Origin: Cricetomys ansorgei
Taxonomy: Eukaryota; Chordata; Mammalia; Rodentia; Nesomyidae
Direction of reading: 5' to 3'
Assembly: GCA_026225945.1 (NCBI GenBank)
Contig: JAMJFZ010002575.1
Location: forward strand, 682,001-746,000
Length of the DNA stretch: 64,000 nucleotides
Below, one piece after another: positions 22,566-32,830 of the stretch. The position numbers and the translations under genes were made by a program. Each line of letters starts with the position of its first letter. Positions within the stretch are counted from its first letter, which is position 1. Under the pieces are notes generated by a model that saw only the letters and a program-made list of their open reading frames with translations, ran no database searches and had not been told where the DNA came from.

Positions 22566-22860
22566 GGCTTAGAGAGATGTCTTGGTTGTAAAATGCTTGC
22601 CATGCAGGATGAGGGCCTGAGTTTGGATTCCCAGCACTGACATAAAAGCTAGACATAGTGGTACATACCTGTAAACCCAGCACTGGGGAAGGCTGAGACA
22701 GGCAGAACTCTGCAGTTCACTGGCCAACCAATCTAGCAAACTGCTAAGTGCGAGTTCAGTGAGCGATCCTGCCACAAAACACAAGTTTTAAAGGAATATG
22801 TTTTATGTCAACCTCTAGCCTCCACATGCACACATGTGTGCATATTACACACATAACACA

Positions 22861-22894
<34 letters not shown>

Positions 22895-22944
22895 ATTTGT
22901 TGTTGTTGTTTAAAAAAAATAAAAAATAAAAATAAATAAATAAA
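22566..22944 (+). repeat. RSINE1-type SINE with CA run and A-rich tail
   Basis: The tRNA-like head ('gagatgtcttggttg'), 'ttcccagcactgacataaaa', the B1-like block 'cctgtaaacccagcactgg', 'gctgagacaggcagaac', then 'ctagcctccacatgcacac' and a CA run at 22857-22894 give the complete element order. It ends in an AAATA-type tail. It sits inside the L1 copy. Confidence 0.75.
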
Positions 22945-22957
22945 AACTTCAACAGCA

Positions 22958-22992
22958 ATTGCTTCTCAGCCTTTTGGCAAAGATCTAGTGTA
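22958..22992 (+). pseudogene. U2 snRNA 5'-end retro-fragment (about 35 nt)
   Basis: The sequence reads 'gcttctcagccttttggc' followed by 'aaagatctagtgta', which matches the first ~35 nt of U2 snRNA with few substitutions. It stops abruptly and has no poly(A). It is flanked by related direct repeats at 22945-22957 and 22993-23005, consistent with retro-insertion of a 3'-truncated U2 cDNA. It lacks the Sm site and all later stem-loops, so it cannot be functional. Confidence 0.8.
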
Positions 22993-23353
22993 AAGTTCCA
23001 ATAGGATTTTTTCTCAGAAATGCAAAACCCAGTCCTCAAATTCAAATGAAATTGCAAAAGGCACCTTAGAGCCAAAACAATCCAAAAAAAGGAAGAACAA
23101 ATTTGGAAATCTCATACTTTCAAACTTCAGATTTCACCACTAGTCCACAGTAGTCAAAACAGTGCACTGCTGACATATGGACGGACACGCAGGCTGGTGG
23201 AATAGAAGCCAGTCTCCCAAAAGAATCCCACAATCTATGGCCAATTGGTGTTTGCCAAGCCCATTCAACAGAGTAGTCTCTTCAATAAACAGGGCTGAAG
23301 CAGTTGGATATCCATGGCAAAGAATGAAGTTGGATCCTACTCCATAACACACA

Positions 23354-23402
<49 letters not shown>

Positions 23403-23718
23403 AAAACTCAAAATGGATCAATAACCTAAATTTAAGAGTTAAAGCCATAAAACTTCTAGGACTTAGATTTGGCAACAATTCTCAAGTAAAATCTGAAACT
23501 AACTAAAATCAAAAGCAGCAAAAGGAAAATATATAAATTAGTTCTCATCAAATTTTAAAGTTTCTGTATATCAAAGGATATTATTAAGAAAATGAAAAGA
23601 CAGCCTACATGATGGGAGATAATATTCACAAATCATATATCTGATAGGGGTTAATATCCACTATATATAAAGAACTCCTACAACCTGACCACAAAAAGCC
23701 AAATTACCCAGTTTTTTG
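22993..23718 (+). mobile_element. L1 ORF2 fragment, right part of the interrupted copy
   Basis: 'Ttccaataggattttttctc', 'gccaaaacaatccaaaaaa', 'cacagtagtcaaaacagtg', 'tatggccaattggtg' and 'ggttaatatccactatatat' continue the L1 ORF2 text. A CA run lies at 23347-23402. Frames are broken. Confidence 0.8.
23347..23402. repeat. (CA)n microsatellite
   Basis: About 56 bp of CA repeats with two AT interruptions lie inside old L1 sequence. Confidence 0.9.
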
Positions 23719-24115
23719 TTGTTGTTTTTTGTTTACTTGTTTGTTTGTTTGTTTTAAAATTTATTTATTAGGTAGGTGGTGGTGGTATGTGCCTTCAATC
23801 CCAGCACTCAGGGGGCAGAGGCAGGCGGATTTCTGTGGGTTTGAGGCCAGCCTGGTCTACAGACTGAGTTCCAGGACAGCCAGAGTTACAACAGGGAAAA
23901 CTTGTCTAAAAAAAAAAACCAAACAAAAACAACAAAAATATTTATTTATTTATATATATGAGTACTCTATCTGCATGTACACCTGTATGCCAAAAGAGGA
24001 CATCAGACCCAATTATAGATGGCTGTGAGCCACCATGTGGTTCCTGAGAATTGAACTCAGGACCTCTGGAAGAAGATTCAGTGCTCTTAACCACTGAGCC
24101 ATCTCTCAAGCCCCA
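23711..24115 (-). repeat. B2 SINE, minus strand, interrupted by a B1
   Basis: The right part reads reversed B2: 'ggctgtgagccaccatgtgg', 'gaattgaactcaggacctc', 'ctcttaaccactgagcc', 'atctctcaagccc'. The left part is the reversed A-rich tail. A plus-strand B1 at 23771-23936 is inserted in that tail. The whole unit interrupts L1 text: 'attacccagt' to the left and 'attatccaagt' to the right are a plausible diverged target duplication. Confidence 0.8.
23771..23936 (+). repeat. B1 SINE, variant 3' segment, nested in B2
   Basis: Nearly intact B1 text runs from 'ggtggtggtggtatgtgcc' to 'gacagccagagttacaaca' and an A-rich end. Similar 'aatttatttatt' and 'aatatttatttatt' flanks mark its insertion. It has the variant 'gttacaacag' segment. 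Confidence 0.85.
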
Positions 24116-25020
24116 TTATCCAAGTTTAAACTGAGCAAAAACCTGAACAGGCATTTCTCCAGGAATATAATCAAATAACCAATAATCACCCAAAATGGCA
24201 CTCAGCATTCACTGGGGTAGGGATGTGGGGAGACAAAGAACCACATGAGACACTACTGTACCTACTGGAGGAACATATAGTCATAGATATTGGAGAGGAC
24301 ATAGAAAAATTAGAACCGTCATGCAGGACAATTGGGTACTAGAGTAGTACAGCTACTGTGGGAGATGTTTTGGTGTTTTGTTTCCTAAAAAGTTAAGCAC
24401 AGAAGTGCTTTGAACATGGCCCAGAAATCTCACTCCTAAATAGAAACCTAAGAGAAGTAAAACCAGAGACTTAAACAGAAACATGTGCTTCAGTGTCTAT
24501 TACAGCATTATTCACAAAAGATAAATACTACCTGAGTGTCTATAAACGGTTAAACAGATGAATAAAAGATGGTTTGTACACACAATGGAATATAATTCGT
24601 TCATAAAAAAGGACTGCAGTTCGGATACATGCCACAGCATAGATGAACAAAAACATCATGCTGAGTGAAATGATAGACACAAAAGGAAAAATACAGTATG
24701 ATTTTACTTTTGTGAAGCTGTCTAGCGCAGTCAAATTCATCGAGACAGGAAGCAGGTTAGAAGTCACCAGTAGTTCGGGAAGGGCATGTAACTCAGTGGT
24801 AGAACTCACACAGAGTGACCAGGGGCGAAGGAAGGGCAAAATGTGAAGTCACTGTCATAATGCATACAGAGTAAGCATTTGTAGCTTTGTAAATATAATT
24901 AATGCCACTGTATTGCACACTTAAAATGGTTAAAGTGGAAAGTTTCATGTTATAATTTGCAATTTTATACATATTTGAAGTATATATTTTACCACAAAGA
25001 ACTATGGGAAAGACTAATTA
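24116..25020 (+). mobile_element. Old L1M-type LINE 3'UTR
   Basis: 'Acaatggaatataattcg', 'tcataaaaaaggactgcag', 'gccacagcatagatgaac', 'catgctgagtgaaatgata' and 'cacaaaaggaaaaatacag' are the standard order of the L1MA/MB 3' end. It continues the L1 copy to the left. Confidence 0.75.
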
Positions 25021-25214
25021 TTTAATTTTGCATATGAGACTAAACTGAACCCAGAGAACCAAGCCAAATAACAGAACTCTTCCCAGTTCAAATTGGTAGG
25101 TGTAAAGGGGCATGGCCTTTGCAACACTCTCTGTGAGACTAAGCAAGACTAAGACACTGCTCTATACACAGGGGCCAAGGACAGGAACCAGCCCCTAAAA
25201 GAAAGCCCAGAGAT

Positions 25215-25318
25215 GGCTCCAGTGTGGTAGAACATGCCTTTAATCCTGGCACTCAGGGGTAGGGGTAGGCAGGCAGCTTTCTGTGAGTTTTAGAACATCC
25301 AGGGCCAAACTTTCTCAA
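25215..25318 (+). repeat. B1-like SINE, truncated
   Basis: 'Agaacatgcctttaatcctgg', 'cactcaggggtaggggtagg' and 'ctttctgtgagtttt' are B1 left-half text. The tail runs into a GATA repeat, so the tail may have seeded the repeat. Confidence 0.6.
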
Positions 25319-25319
25319 A

Positions 25320-25342
25320 AAGATAGATGATAGATAGATAGG

Positions 25343-25394
<52 letters not shown>

Positions 25395-25411
25395 CAGATG
25401 ATAGATAGATA
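25320..25411. repeat. (GATA)n microsatellite
   Basis: About 90 bp of TAGA/GATA repeats with a few GGTA and GACA variants. It produces the 'IYLSIYLS' minus-strand artefact frames. Confidence 0.95.
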
Positions 25412-25550
25412 GGAAGGAAGGATGAAGAGAGGAAGGAAAGAAAGAGAAAGAGAAAAGAAAGAAAGGAGAGAGAGAGAGAGAGAAAGGAGACAAAGAGAAG
25501 AATAGAAAAAATAATTAAGAGAGAATAGGAAGGAGGAAGGGAGCTGGAAC
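25412..25550. repeat. Polypurine (GGAA/GA)n tract
   Basis: This almost pure A/G stretch directly follows the GATA repeat and contains a GA core near 25467-25485. Confidence 0.9.
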
Positions 25551-26227
25551 CAATGCTCCCTAAACATGGATCACCTTCTATTGGGGAGAAGTGACCCACA
25601 AATAGGCTAAAATGGCAGAGGTGGCTAGCTGCAACTTTAATGTGGATACCAGTGACATCCCAGCCTAGTCGCACAAACAGTCATCACATGCCATGTTCCT
25701 TGGAGCCTGAAGCACTTCCCCAGACTGATAGCCCAGGAGTTGGGAGATCCTGAGTGCTGACTGCAGTAAGAGCCTTAGCAGAGCCAGGTCCTCCCTAGGC
25801 CTCAAATCCTCACCCCAGGGAACCCAGCAAAAACTAGAGCACCCCTCCCCCACTGCTCCCATCCCCCTATTCCCTGCCCCCCCAACCCCACCCCAAACCT
25901 CAGTGGATTCCAAACAGCAAGGACCCCTTCCATCTTTCAGAAACCCAAAGGGGAAAACCCTACTTAAGGCCCCAGGAGTCCCTGAGGCAGGGACAAATAA
26001 CACCTACTTTGATCTCTCTTCTCACCAAAATCTAAGAGTCCTTCCTCCCAGGAGCTTCTGTCATGCCAGGCCACAGTCAGGAAGCAGGACAAAGGCCTTA
26101 TGGAGAAGCTAGAGGCTGCATCCTCTGGGCTCTCTGACAATAAGAGTGCTACTTCTGCCTGATGTGGCCCCCAAACAATATTCCAATGACTCAGCCCGTT
26201 ACATGGAACCTCCATTTGGTGCCAGGC
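25551..26227. other. Unique non-coding sequence
   Basis: The minus-strand frames at 25665-26003 and 25964-26467 are fairly long (112 and 167 codons), but they overlap each other and a MIR, and show no domain. I treat them as chance. Confidence 0.4.
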
Positions 26228-26372
26228 ATTCACCTGCCTCAGGACATTAGCATCCCTAAACAACATCATGGTACAGTCATCACAACCCTCATTTGTACAA
26301 TGAGGACCCAGAGACCATGAGTTAAGTACTTGGCCAAAGTCAAGCCAATTGTGAACACAGGCGGGGACTGGA
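26228..26372 (-). repeat. MIR SINE, minus strand
   Basis: 'Cctcatttgtacaatgagg', 'gagttaagtacttggcc', 'aaagtcaagccaattgtg' and 'gggactggaactctggtct' match reversed MIR. Confidence 0.65.
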
Positions 26373-26867
26373 ACTCTGGTCTGTTTTCTTCCACTGACTT
26401 TTGCTGTCACCAGGAAAAAGAAAATCTGAGCAAGGGGCAATGGACCCCCCCAGTCCCATGACATCACCCCTCTCCAACTGACTTAGCAGGTAATCAAGCA
26501 CCCTTGACTCGCCTGCAGGCGAGGCAACTTGCACAAAGAAGGCCAAGTCATCAGACCCTGTGGACTGACTGGAGACACTGATGGTTTATTCATTTTACTT
26601 CCTATTATCAGCAAGCAAAGTATGTCTGCACTAGTCGCTAACAGCAGCTTTTTCCAACATTTCCAAAGACGGCTCCGAAAGGTTTCACAGGAAACATAAG
26701 CAGCAGCATCAGAGCCCTTGGAATGAAGCAATAGTGAGCCAGGTAGCTATGGAGTAGAATTCAAGGAAGCCAGCACCCACAGGGCAGACTCTCATTCCCA
26801 GGAAGCTGTGACACAGAAAAGGGAAAGCATTATGAGCATGATCCTGATGCAAACTCTGTGAGCCTCT
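26373..26867. other. Unique non-coding sequence
   Basis: No exon or repeat is recognised. Confidence 0.35.
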
Positions 26868-26965
26868 GTAATCGTGAGCGCTGTGCTGTGCGACCTTTCA
26901 CGAGTTCTTTAACCTTCCTGGACCTCAGTTTGCTCAGTCGTTAAATGGGAGAGTTGCTCAAAGAC
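26868..26965 (+). repeat. MIR SINE fragment
   Basis: 'Gtgcgacctttcacgagttc', 'tttaaccttcctggacctc' and 'agtcgttaaatgggagag' match the MIR core and right part. Confidence 0.6.
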
Positions 26966-27078
26966 AAGAGACTTAGTGCCTTGCGATTATGACAGCCCAT
27001 GAGTTCATTTCAGAGCAAAAGTTCAAAAAATAAAAATAAAAACAAAAATCCTTGGAACCTAACACAACAACCAGCTCT

Positions 27079-27122
27079 ATTCATTCATTCATTCATTCAC
27101 TCATTCACTCATTCACTCATCC
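27079..27122. repeat. (ATTC)n / (ATTCACTC)n microsatellite
   Basis: ATTC tetranucleotides change to an 8-bp ATTCACTC period along the tract. Confidence 0.9.
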
Positions 27123-27235
27123 ACAAGCATTGCTTAAGGTTTTACCACAGTAATGTACTCTTTTGGATTTCAACAGAGAAAAAAAAGAGTGAGATCAAAA
27201 TCTGCTAAGAGCTGTGAAGAAAAATAAAAATGCAG

Positions 27236-27365
27236 GGTAGGGATGCAGCTCAATGTCTACAGTGCCTGCCGTGTGTGGACGAAGCCACACATTTCTTCTC
27301 CAGCACTGCACAAGCCAGGCATGGTGATGCACACTCCCCACTCCAGCACTCAGGAGATGCACAGG
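27236..27365 (+). repeat. B4-type SINE fragment
   Basis: 'Agggatgcagctcaatgtc', 'ctccagcactgcacaagcc' and 'aggcatggtgatgcacac' give the ID-like head joined to a B1-like body, as in B4. The right part is degraded. Confidence 0.6.
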
Positions 27366-27960
27366 GATTCTCAACTAGATACTGAGTTTGGGGGATTGGG
27401 GACAGGCCAGGGATGGGAGGCAGAGACTCTGGTTTGTCTAGAGCCTCTTGGAAGGCTCACACTACAGAATGACGCTTGTGTGCAAATACCTGGTGCACTT
27501 GTACACCGTGAGCCCCATCCTTTCATCACGGACCAACAAGACAGCTGTGGATTTTACTGTCTTGTTTCCATTTGGAAAGACGAGCCCAGGCAGTAGACAC
27601 CTCCTTCCCCGCCCAGGCCTGTGCCAGGGCTGAGCCTGGTCACTGCTTCCAATTCTCAGACTGTACCTGCTACCTCTCCTGAAGCCAGCCAGGCTTCTCT
27701 CCCAAGACCTTCCAGGGCCTTTGATCCTCCTGACCTGTCTCTCTCCCCAGCCCCTAGCTGCTTATCAGCCCTTCGTCCTCCCCCAGGGCCTTTAGATCCA
27801 CTGTCCTCTGCCTAAAACACAATTCCTATCCATCTTTCCTGTCACAACCCATCTCTTTGTGAGTTCCCATGCCTTATGGTATCTTCCTGGTCACTGACTC
27901 CAACCTTTAGGGACTCCTAAAACTCTAGTTACACATAGAGAGTCTTGTGTCTGTGTCTGG
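27366..27960. other. Unique non-coding sequence
   Basis: No domain-bearing frame is seen. A proline/serine-rich chance frame lies at 27621-27815. Confidence 0.4.
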
Positions 27961-27974
27961 TTGGCTGGTTTTGG

Positions 27975-28083
27975 CTTTTTGTTGTTTATTTTAAGACAGT
28001 GGCTCATGTAACCCAGGCTGACCTTGAACTAGAGTCTTCACCTCCCAAGTGCTGTTATTACAGAACTAAACTGCCATCCCCTT
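27975..28083 (-). repeat. B1/proto-B1 SINE, minus strand
   Basis: 'Ctcatgtaacccaggctgacc', 'ttgaactagagtcttcacc' and 'tcccaagtgctgttattac' are reversed B1 landmarks. It is old. Confidence 0.7.
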
Positions 28084-28086
28084 CAA

Positions 28087-28088
<2 letters not shown>

Positions 28089-28127
<39 letters not shown>
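28089..28127. repeat. (GT)n microsatellite
   Basis: About 39 bp of pure GT repeats at the 3' (CA) end of a reversed RSINE1. Confidence 0.95.
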
Positions 28128-28128
<1 letters not shown>

Positions 28129-28373
28129 ACGTGCACGGTGTTGTAGTACCCGTATGTGTTTCAGGGCACTTACCTGTGCATGCGCATGTGGAGGTCCAAA
28201 GTCAATATCAGGTGTCCTACTTCATTATTTCTCCATCTTCTATTTTAAGCCAAGGTCTCTCACTGGACTTGGATCTCTCTGTTTCAGCTAGTCTAGTCGG
28301 CCAGTGAGCCCCAAGGATCTGCCTGTCTCAGGCTCCGTCAGGGCTGAGGTTACAGATGTGCCACCACACCTGG
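28128..28373 (-). repeat. RSINE1-type SINE, minus strand, cut by an LTR
   Basis: 'Gcatgtggaggtccaaag', 'aggtctctcactggactt', 'agtctagtcggccagtgagc', 'ggatctgcctgtctcaggc' and 'ccaccacacctgg' are the reversed element in order. It is interrupted exactly after 'cacctgg' by the LTR at 28374. A short remnant, 'cctggttttttaac', follows the LTR. Confidence 0.75.
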
Positions 28374-28729
28374 TGTGATGGTTTGAATGAAAATGACCTG
28401 CACGGACTCATATATCTGAATACTTTACTTGGCCTTTAGTTGGTGGAACTGTTGAGGAAGGATTAGGAGGTGTGTCACTGGCTTCGAGGTTTCAAAAGAC
28501 TCCCACCATTCCCAGTGGCTCTCTCTGCCTCCAGCTTGTGTCTCAAGATGTGAGCTCTCAGTTACTGCTCCATTCGTCACTATGCCTGCCTGCCTGTTTT
28601 CTACCATGTTCCCTGCCATGCTGGTCATGGATTCAACCCCTCTGGAGCTGTGAGCCCCAAATTAAACTTTTTTTAAAAGTTGCCATGGTCCCAGTATCTT
28701 AGCACAGTAATAGAAAAGTAACTAAAACA
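28374..28729 (+). mobile_element. Solo MaLR-like LTR (MT/MTD/ORR-type)
   Basis: The element is 356 bp, begins 'tgtgatggtttgaatg' and ends 'gtaactaaaaca'. It contains 'ggaggtgtgtcactgg', 'agatgtgagctctcagttac' and the 'ccccaaattaaact' polyadenylation region. A perfect 5-bp duplication CCTGG at 28369-28373 and 28730-28734 flanks it. There is no internal retroviral sequence, so it is a solo LTR. Confidence 0.85.
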
Positions 28730-28734
28730 CCTGG

Positions 28735-30374
28735 TTTTTTAACATCAGGCTACATCTACACTCTAGGCACCCTAGAAATATCTGGAGAGTAATTACATAA
28801 AATCATGAAAGAATGAAGGTATGCCCAGGGAGAGTGGGAACAGAAGAGGGACAAAATTGGGGTGCTACGGGTTTGACCTGAACTAAGAGTAAAGCAGAGA
28901 TGGGGCTAGTGAGTCTTTGTGTCACTTCATGGTCATAGATGTCACCACCACCTGAGTTGAGAATTCCTGTCACATCACACTGGTCAGAGAATTGAGGCTC
29001 ATGGGTAACCAAATTTCCCCAGCCATACTGCCAGTGTGTCCGTGATCAGACCTGGTCTTCCTGATTCCAAGCTCTGCAGTCAGCAGGAGTAAGCACAGCC
29101 ACAACTGGTATGCAGAGGGATAGGCTAGGTCACCGCTGCCACTTCACAGTGGCTGTCCATGAAGTCAGACTGGATCTGAGGGTGACAACTCTGGGGACCC
29201 AACATGCAGTCAGCACCCAACTGAAGCTGCAGTGAGAATGAGGGTAGTGCCTGCATGGTGCAAAAGCAGCTTCCAAGAGCTCCTCCCTAGAGGGCCTGAT
29301 ACCTTAGGGAGTCAGGCATCACGGGCTACCTTGTTGGTGACACTGCCAGGACAGGGCTCAGGCAGGAGAAGAGCCCTCGGCAACCTTTTAGGACAGGTTG
29401 GCATCCTTCCACCTTGTTTTTGCCTTCATCTGAGAGTGGGAAAGAGCCACAGTGAGACCTCAGTAGAGAGGTAAAACAGCCTAAGGCCAGCCTGGAGTGG
29501 CTAGGATTCTGGTCCTAACCCTCCCCTAGCCCTCTGCAACTCCTCAGTACTCTGCCCTGCAAGGACCTCAGAATAGGCTGAGCTTTGCCTGTGTTCCCTC
29601 AGCTTCCTGAACTTTTGTGACTCTCTTCATGGTTTTGATTTTCATACAGAGCCTAAAATGTCTTCCTCTCCACAGAGCCTCATGGAATGGGAACCCAGCT
29701 CTAGTTCACAGCCATGTCCCCCATACCTGAACAAGGTGCTCAGTAAAAACCTATCAAATAAATAAATAATGCCAGCCAGGAAGAAACTGAGGCCCGCTGC
29801 CAGCTGATGGGCCTGGTGGAGTACACGGAACACCCTAAGGGAGAGTGTGCAGGCACATAGTAGGCACACAGTTCCGTCCAGCTGACTCTGAGCTGAAGTC
29901 TGAAAAACTGCCAGGTGCTCAGGAATCCCCGAGGGGACCATTCATGCCCCAGTAGTGGGGCAGCCGTGAAAAGCCATCCTACCAGCTTTCAATCACATCA
30001 ACACAGTTGTCATCGCCGCAAGCCAGCTCGAGGAGAGTGTACTTGTGTGTGTGCACTCTGTTTTAAACTAATAAGAAACATATAGTCTGTGCCAGCCAGT
30101 TTTCTCCCCTCCTCATATCACATGTGAGGCACTGTGTAGGCGCTGTTACTTATGTTTATACAGTGTGTACAACACATCCACATACGTTAACTTTCGTGAT
30201 CATCAACCACTAGTTGACTGACAAAAACGAAGCCAGCTTTCACTGTCACGCACTGAACACAAGGCTGGGTCAGGGCCCCCAGCCTGGGTTGTTGGTTTCT
30301 TCGCGCTCTGCATTCATCACCTTCCTGTCAGCCTTACCCTATCACAGCCAGAGTCCTAGGTAAGTCCTGTGCAT
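28735..30374. other. Mostly unique non-coding sequence
   Basis: A MIR-like reversed fragment may lie at 28985-29070 ('gagaattgaggctcatggg', 'cagacctggtcttcctgatt'). A 'caaataaataaataatgcc' patch lies at 29756-29772. No gene is recognised. The frame at 29642-29941 has no domain. Confidence 0.4.
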
Positions 30375-30510
30375 GAGGACCCTGTGAGCATGCCGTCCTG
30401 GGTAATCGAGACCAAACCATACAGTGTGCTAGAGAACCCTGTGAGCATACTTTCCATAGGGTGCCCTACACTTCACCCTATAGTATATGTGAGGACCCTG
30501 TGAGCATATT
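30375..30510. repeat. Short minisatellite, about 58-bp period
   Basis: The block 'gaggaccctgtgagcat' recurs at 30375, 30432 (one change) and 30491, with spacings of 57 and 59 bp. The intervening text is only partly alike ('cctgggt' recurs). There are about 2.3 degenerate copies. Confidence 0.75.
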
Positions 30511-31679
30511 ACCCTGGGTGGGAAAGGAGGTAGAAGAACCCAGCAACTTCCCCACAGCGTCCCCCCTCCCCCAAACAAAACTCACAGGGCCCAGACATCC
30601 GAGACAGAATCATGTATTGTCTGCTGAGTCTTGGACAAATTCTCCTGTCCTCCAGTCTTGCTTTCCTTCTTTTGTCTCTGATGATAGCCCAGTGGAAGGG
30701 GAGAGTTCTTCCAGGCAGGGGCTGGGCAATCACAATGCTGGGGAGGAGTATCCACTGATCCTCTCCCAGCACTGAGAAGGACAAAGCCAGGGAGGAGCCA
30801 GAAGTGTCCCTCCACACTGCTCAGAACCATGGGAGCAGCAGCCTCCAGCTCCCACATCACCCATCTTTTATGCCTGAATTCTGTACCTAGGTCTTCTCCA
30901 AGGCTGGAGAGCTCAGCAGGACCCTCCATAGGTGCTTTCCTGGCCCCCTGTATCCAAATAAGAGCATGCCTCCCCATCTTCTACCTATCTGGAAGTGGCC
31001 AGACCCACAACCTATGGGCTGAATGTCCCTGTGCACACACTGCAGTCGGGTAGTGGACAGCATCCTCATCCTCATGGAACAGTAGACCCAGAAAAACCTT
31101 GAAGAGCATCCGTTTAACTTCCTTTCCTACAAAACGATCATGCTTATACTCAGAAAGGCTAAGAGACTCTGAATTCAGTCATACACTTGTTCCCAGTTAC
31201 TGTGTTAATCTGGTCTAAGGAAGTCAAGCCCACACAGCTCACTGTTGTGTACCATGGGTAGCCGTGCCCAGGCCACATCTGCTGAGGGACCAGTGAAGCC
31301 TCAGGGAGGACACAGGGCCAAGAATAGGTCATTACCAAGCATCCTAAGCCCACAGCATGAGTCTCTGGTCTTGTCTCTTCCTACTCTTGGGCTTGAAGTT
31401 ACAATCAGAATGTGGGAGGAGTCTAGAGCAGCCTCCAGAGGGGATGAAGGCTGCGGACCTCAGACCTGGGCAGAAAGAGCATCAATCTGCAGCAATGCAG
31501 AAAGCTTGGGAACAGCTCTCTGCCCTGTGTTATACAGAATGGACAGGCAAGGAAGGAGCCTGTGCCTGGAAAGGAATTAGACCCCATTACAAATGGGCTA
31601 ACTATCCTTTGACTTCTCTCAGGACTGATGTCTGTCAGACAGGCTGGCTAAAGATCTAGTACTGAGTCCCTAAGGGCTT
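30511..31679. other. Unique non-coding sequence
   Basis: Frames on both strands at 30461-31659 have no recognised domains and conflict with one another. No splice-supported exon was found. Confidence 0.4.
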
Positions 31680-31704
31680 TACACACACACACACACACAC
31701 ACAC
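31680..31704. repeat. (CA)n microsatellite
   Basis: About 25 bp of perfect CA repeats. Confidence 0.9.
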
Positions 31705-32279
31705 CAGCTGGCTTCCACAGTCACCCTCTCTTGCCTTGTCCACCCTCCCCACTACCTATTTATGCTGGTTAGCCTAACCCTTCCTGGACTGAGGGCTTAA
31801 GGAAGTTTAAAAAAAAAAAAATAGATCTAGGTTTCGGCTTCCATGACAGCCAGTAGCTCCCCTCAGCATCTGTCAGACAAAAGGCTGGTGATGGGGGAGG
31901 TGAATTGAGCTGGTTTCTGCTTTTTTAAAAAAAAAAAAAAAAATTCTCTGGAGAGACGCAGGTAAAGCCTGGCGAAGCAGCTGCAGGAGCTCAGCAAGGG
32001 GCTGAGTCCCCATGAAGGAAAAGGACAGTGGCCCTCAGAGGCACCAGGGCCACCTTAAATGTGCCCTGTCACAGACAGGTGGGCACATCTGCCACACCGG
32101 TTATTCTGAACTTCAGCGTCTCCTGTGTTTAAAACGACTTAATGGTATCCATTTGGCTCGCTTCAGAAAGTTCAGAGGATCAAACGGGAACGAATTTTCT
32201 TAAGAGAGAAAACTAACACCCACAGTGAGTGCTGTACCACCGCTGATATCTTGCCTAGCGTTTTCACAGTCCTCCTATG
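31705..32279. other. Unique sequence with two A runs
   Basis: A homopolymers occur at about 31809-31821 and 31925-31942. The part around 32100-32210 ('cgacttaatggtatcc', 'ggatcaaacgggaacg') is repeat-free but unassigned. Confidence 0.35.
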
Positions 32280-32440
32280 CCTGGTGGTCACATTATCATT
32301 TTTACCCTGTACATAAGAACACCTAGTCTCAGAGAGGTTAAAGGATGTGCCCAAGGACACACAGCTTAGCCGCAGTAGAATCAGGGTCAGACTCAAGATG
32401 CAGACATCAAAGCTAGTTCTTTCTCCCAGCACCCCTGCTG
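32280..32440 (-). repeat. MIR SINE, minus strand
   Basis: 'Cattatcatttttaccctg', 'ctagtctcagagaggtta', 'gtgcccaaggacacacagc' and 'agaatcagggtcagactc' match reversed MIR closely. Confidence 0.75.
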
Positions 32441-32724
32441 TCTCGGCAGAAGCCGGAAACTGCTTTTTATGACAGTGCTTCACATTGACAATGCTTCTTC
32501 TGTGGGTCCCAGGAAGGCCATTGGGAACATCAGGTCCAACCCTCTGTGCACATGGCCCTTAGTTCCTCAGAGGGACTGCACTTCTACAGTAGTTACATAT
32601 TGTTAGGGCTCTTCAATTGGGTTTGTGCTGTGGTAGCTGATTCAGTGGTTTCCTTTTCATAAAGCGATCCACTTGGGAGGAAACATAAAGTCAATGAACT
32701 TCTGGGAGCAAGTCAAAGCTCCTG

Positions 32725-32830
32725 GTTGGTTATCTGACAACACTAACATCCAGAGAGGGCAAGCCACCTGTCAAATGTCACACAGCTAGTCAATGGCCAA
32801 GTCTGAAGTGGAGCCCACTGGCTGTGAGCC
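32725..32830 (-). repeat. MIR SINE fragment, minus strand
   Basis: 'Catccagagagggcaagcc' and 'atgtcacacagctagtcaat' match reversed MIR. Confidence 0.65.

Noticed and set aside
20540..24880. Small frames with L1-like words as functional reverse transcriptase
   Set aside because: All frames in the L1 segments are broken by stops, and only the 3' end of ORF2 and the 3'UTR are present.
25964..26467. 167-codon minus-strand frame
   Set aside because: It covers a MIR element and overlaps other frames, with no domain or splice support.
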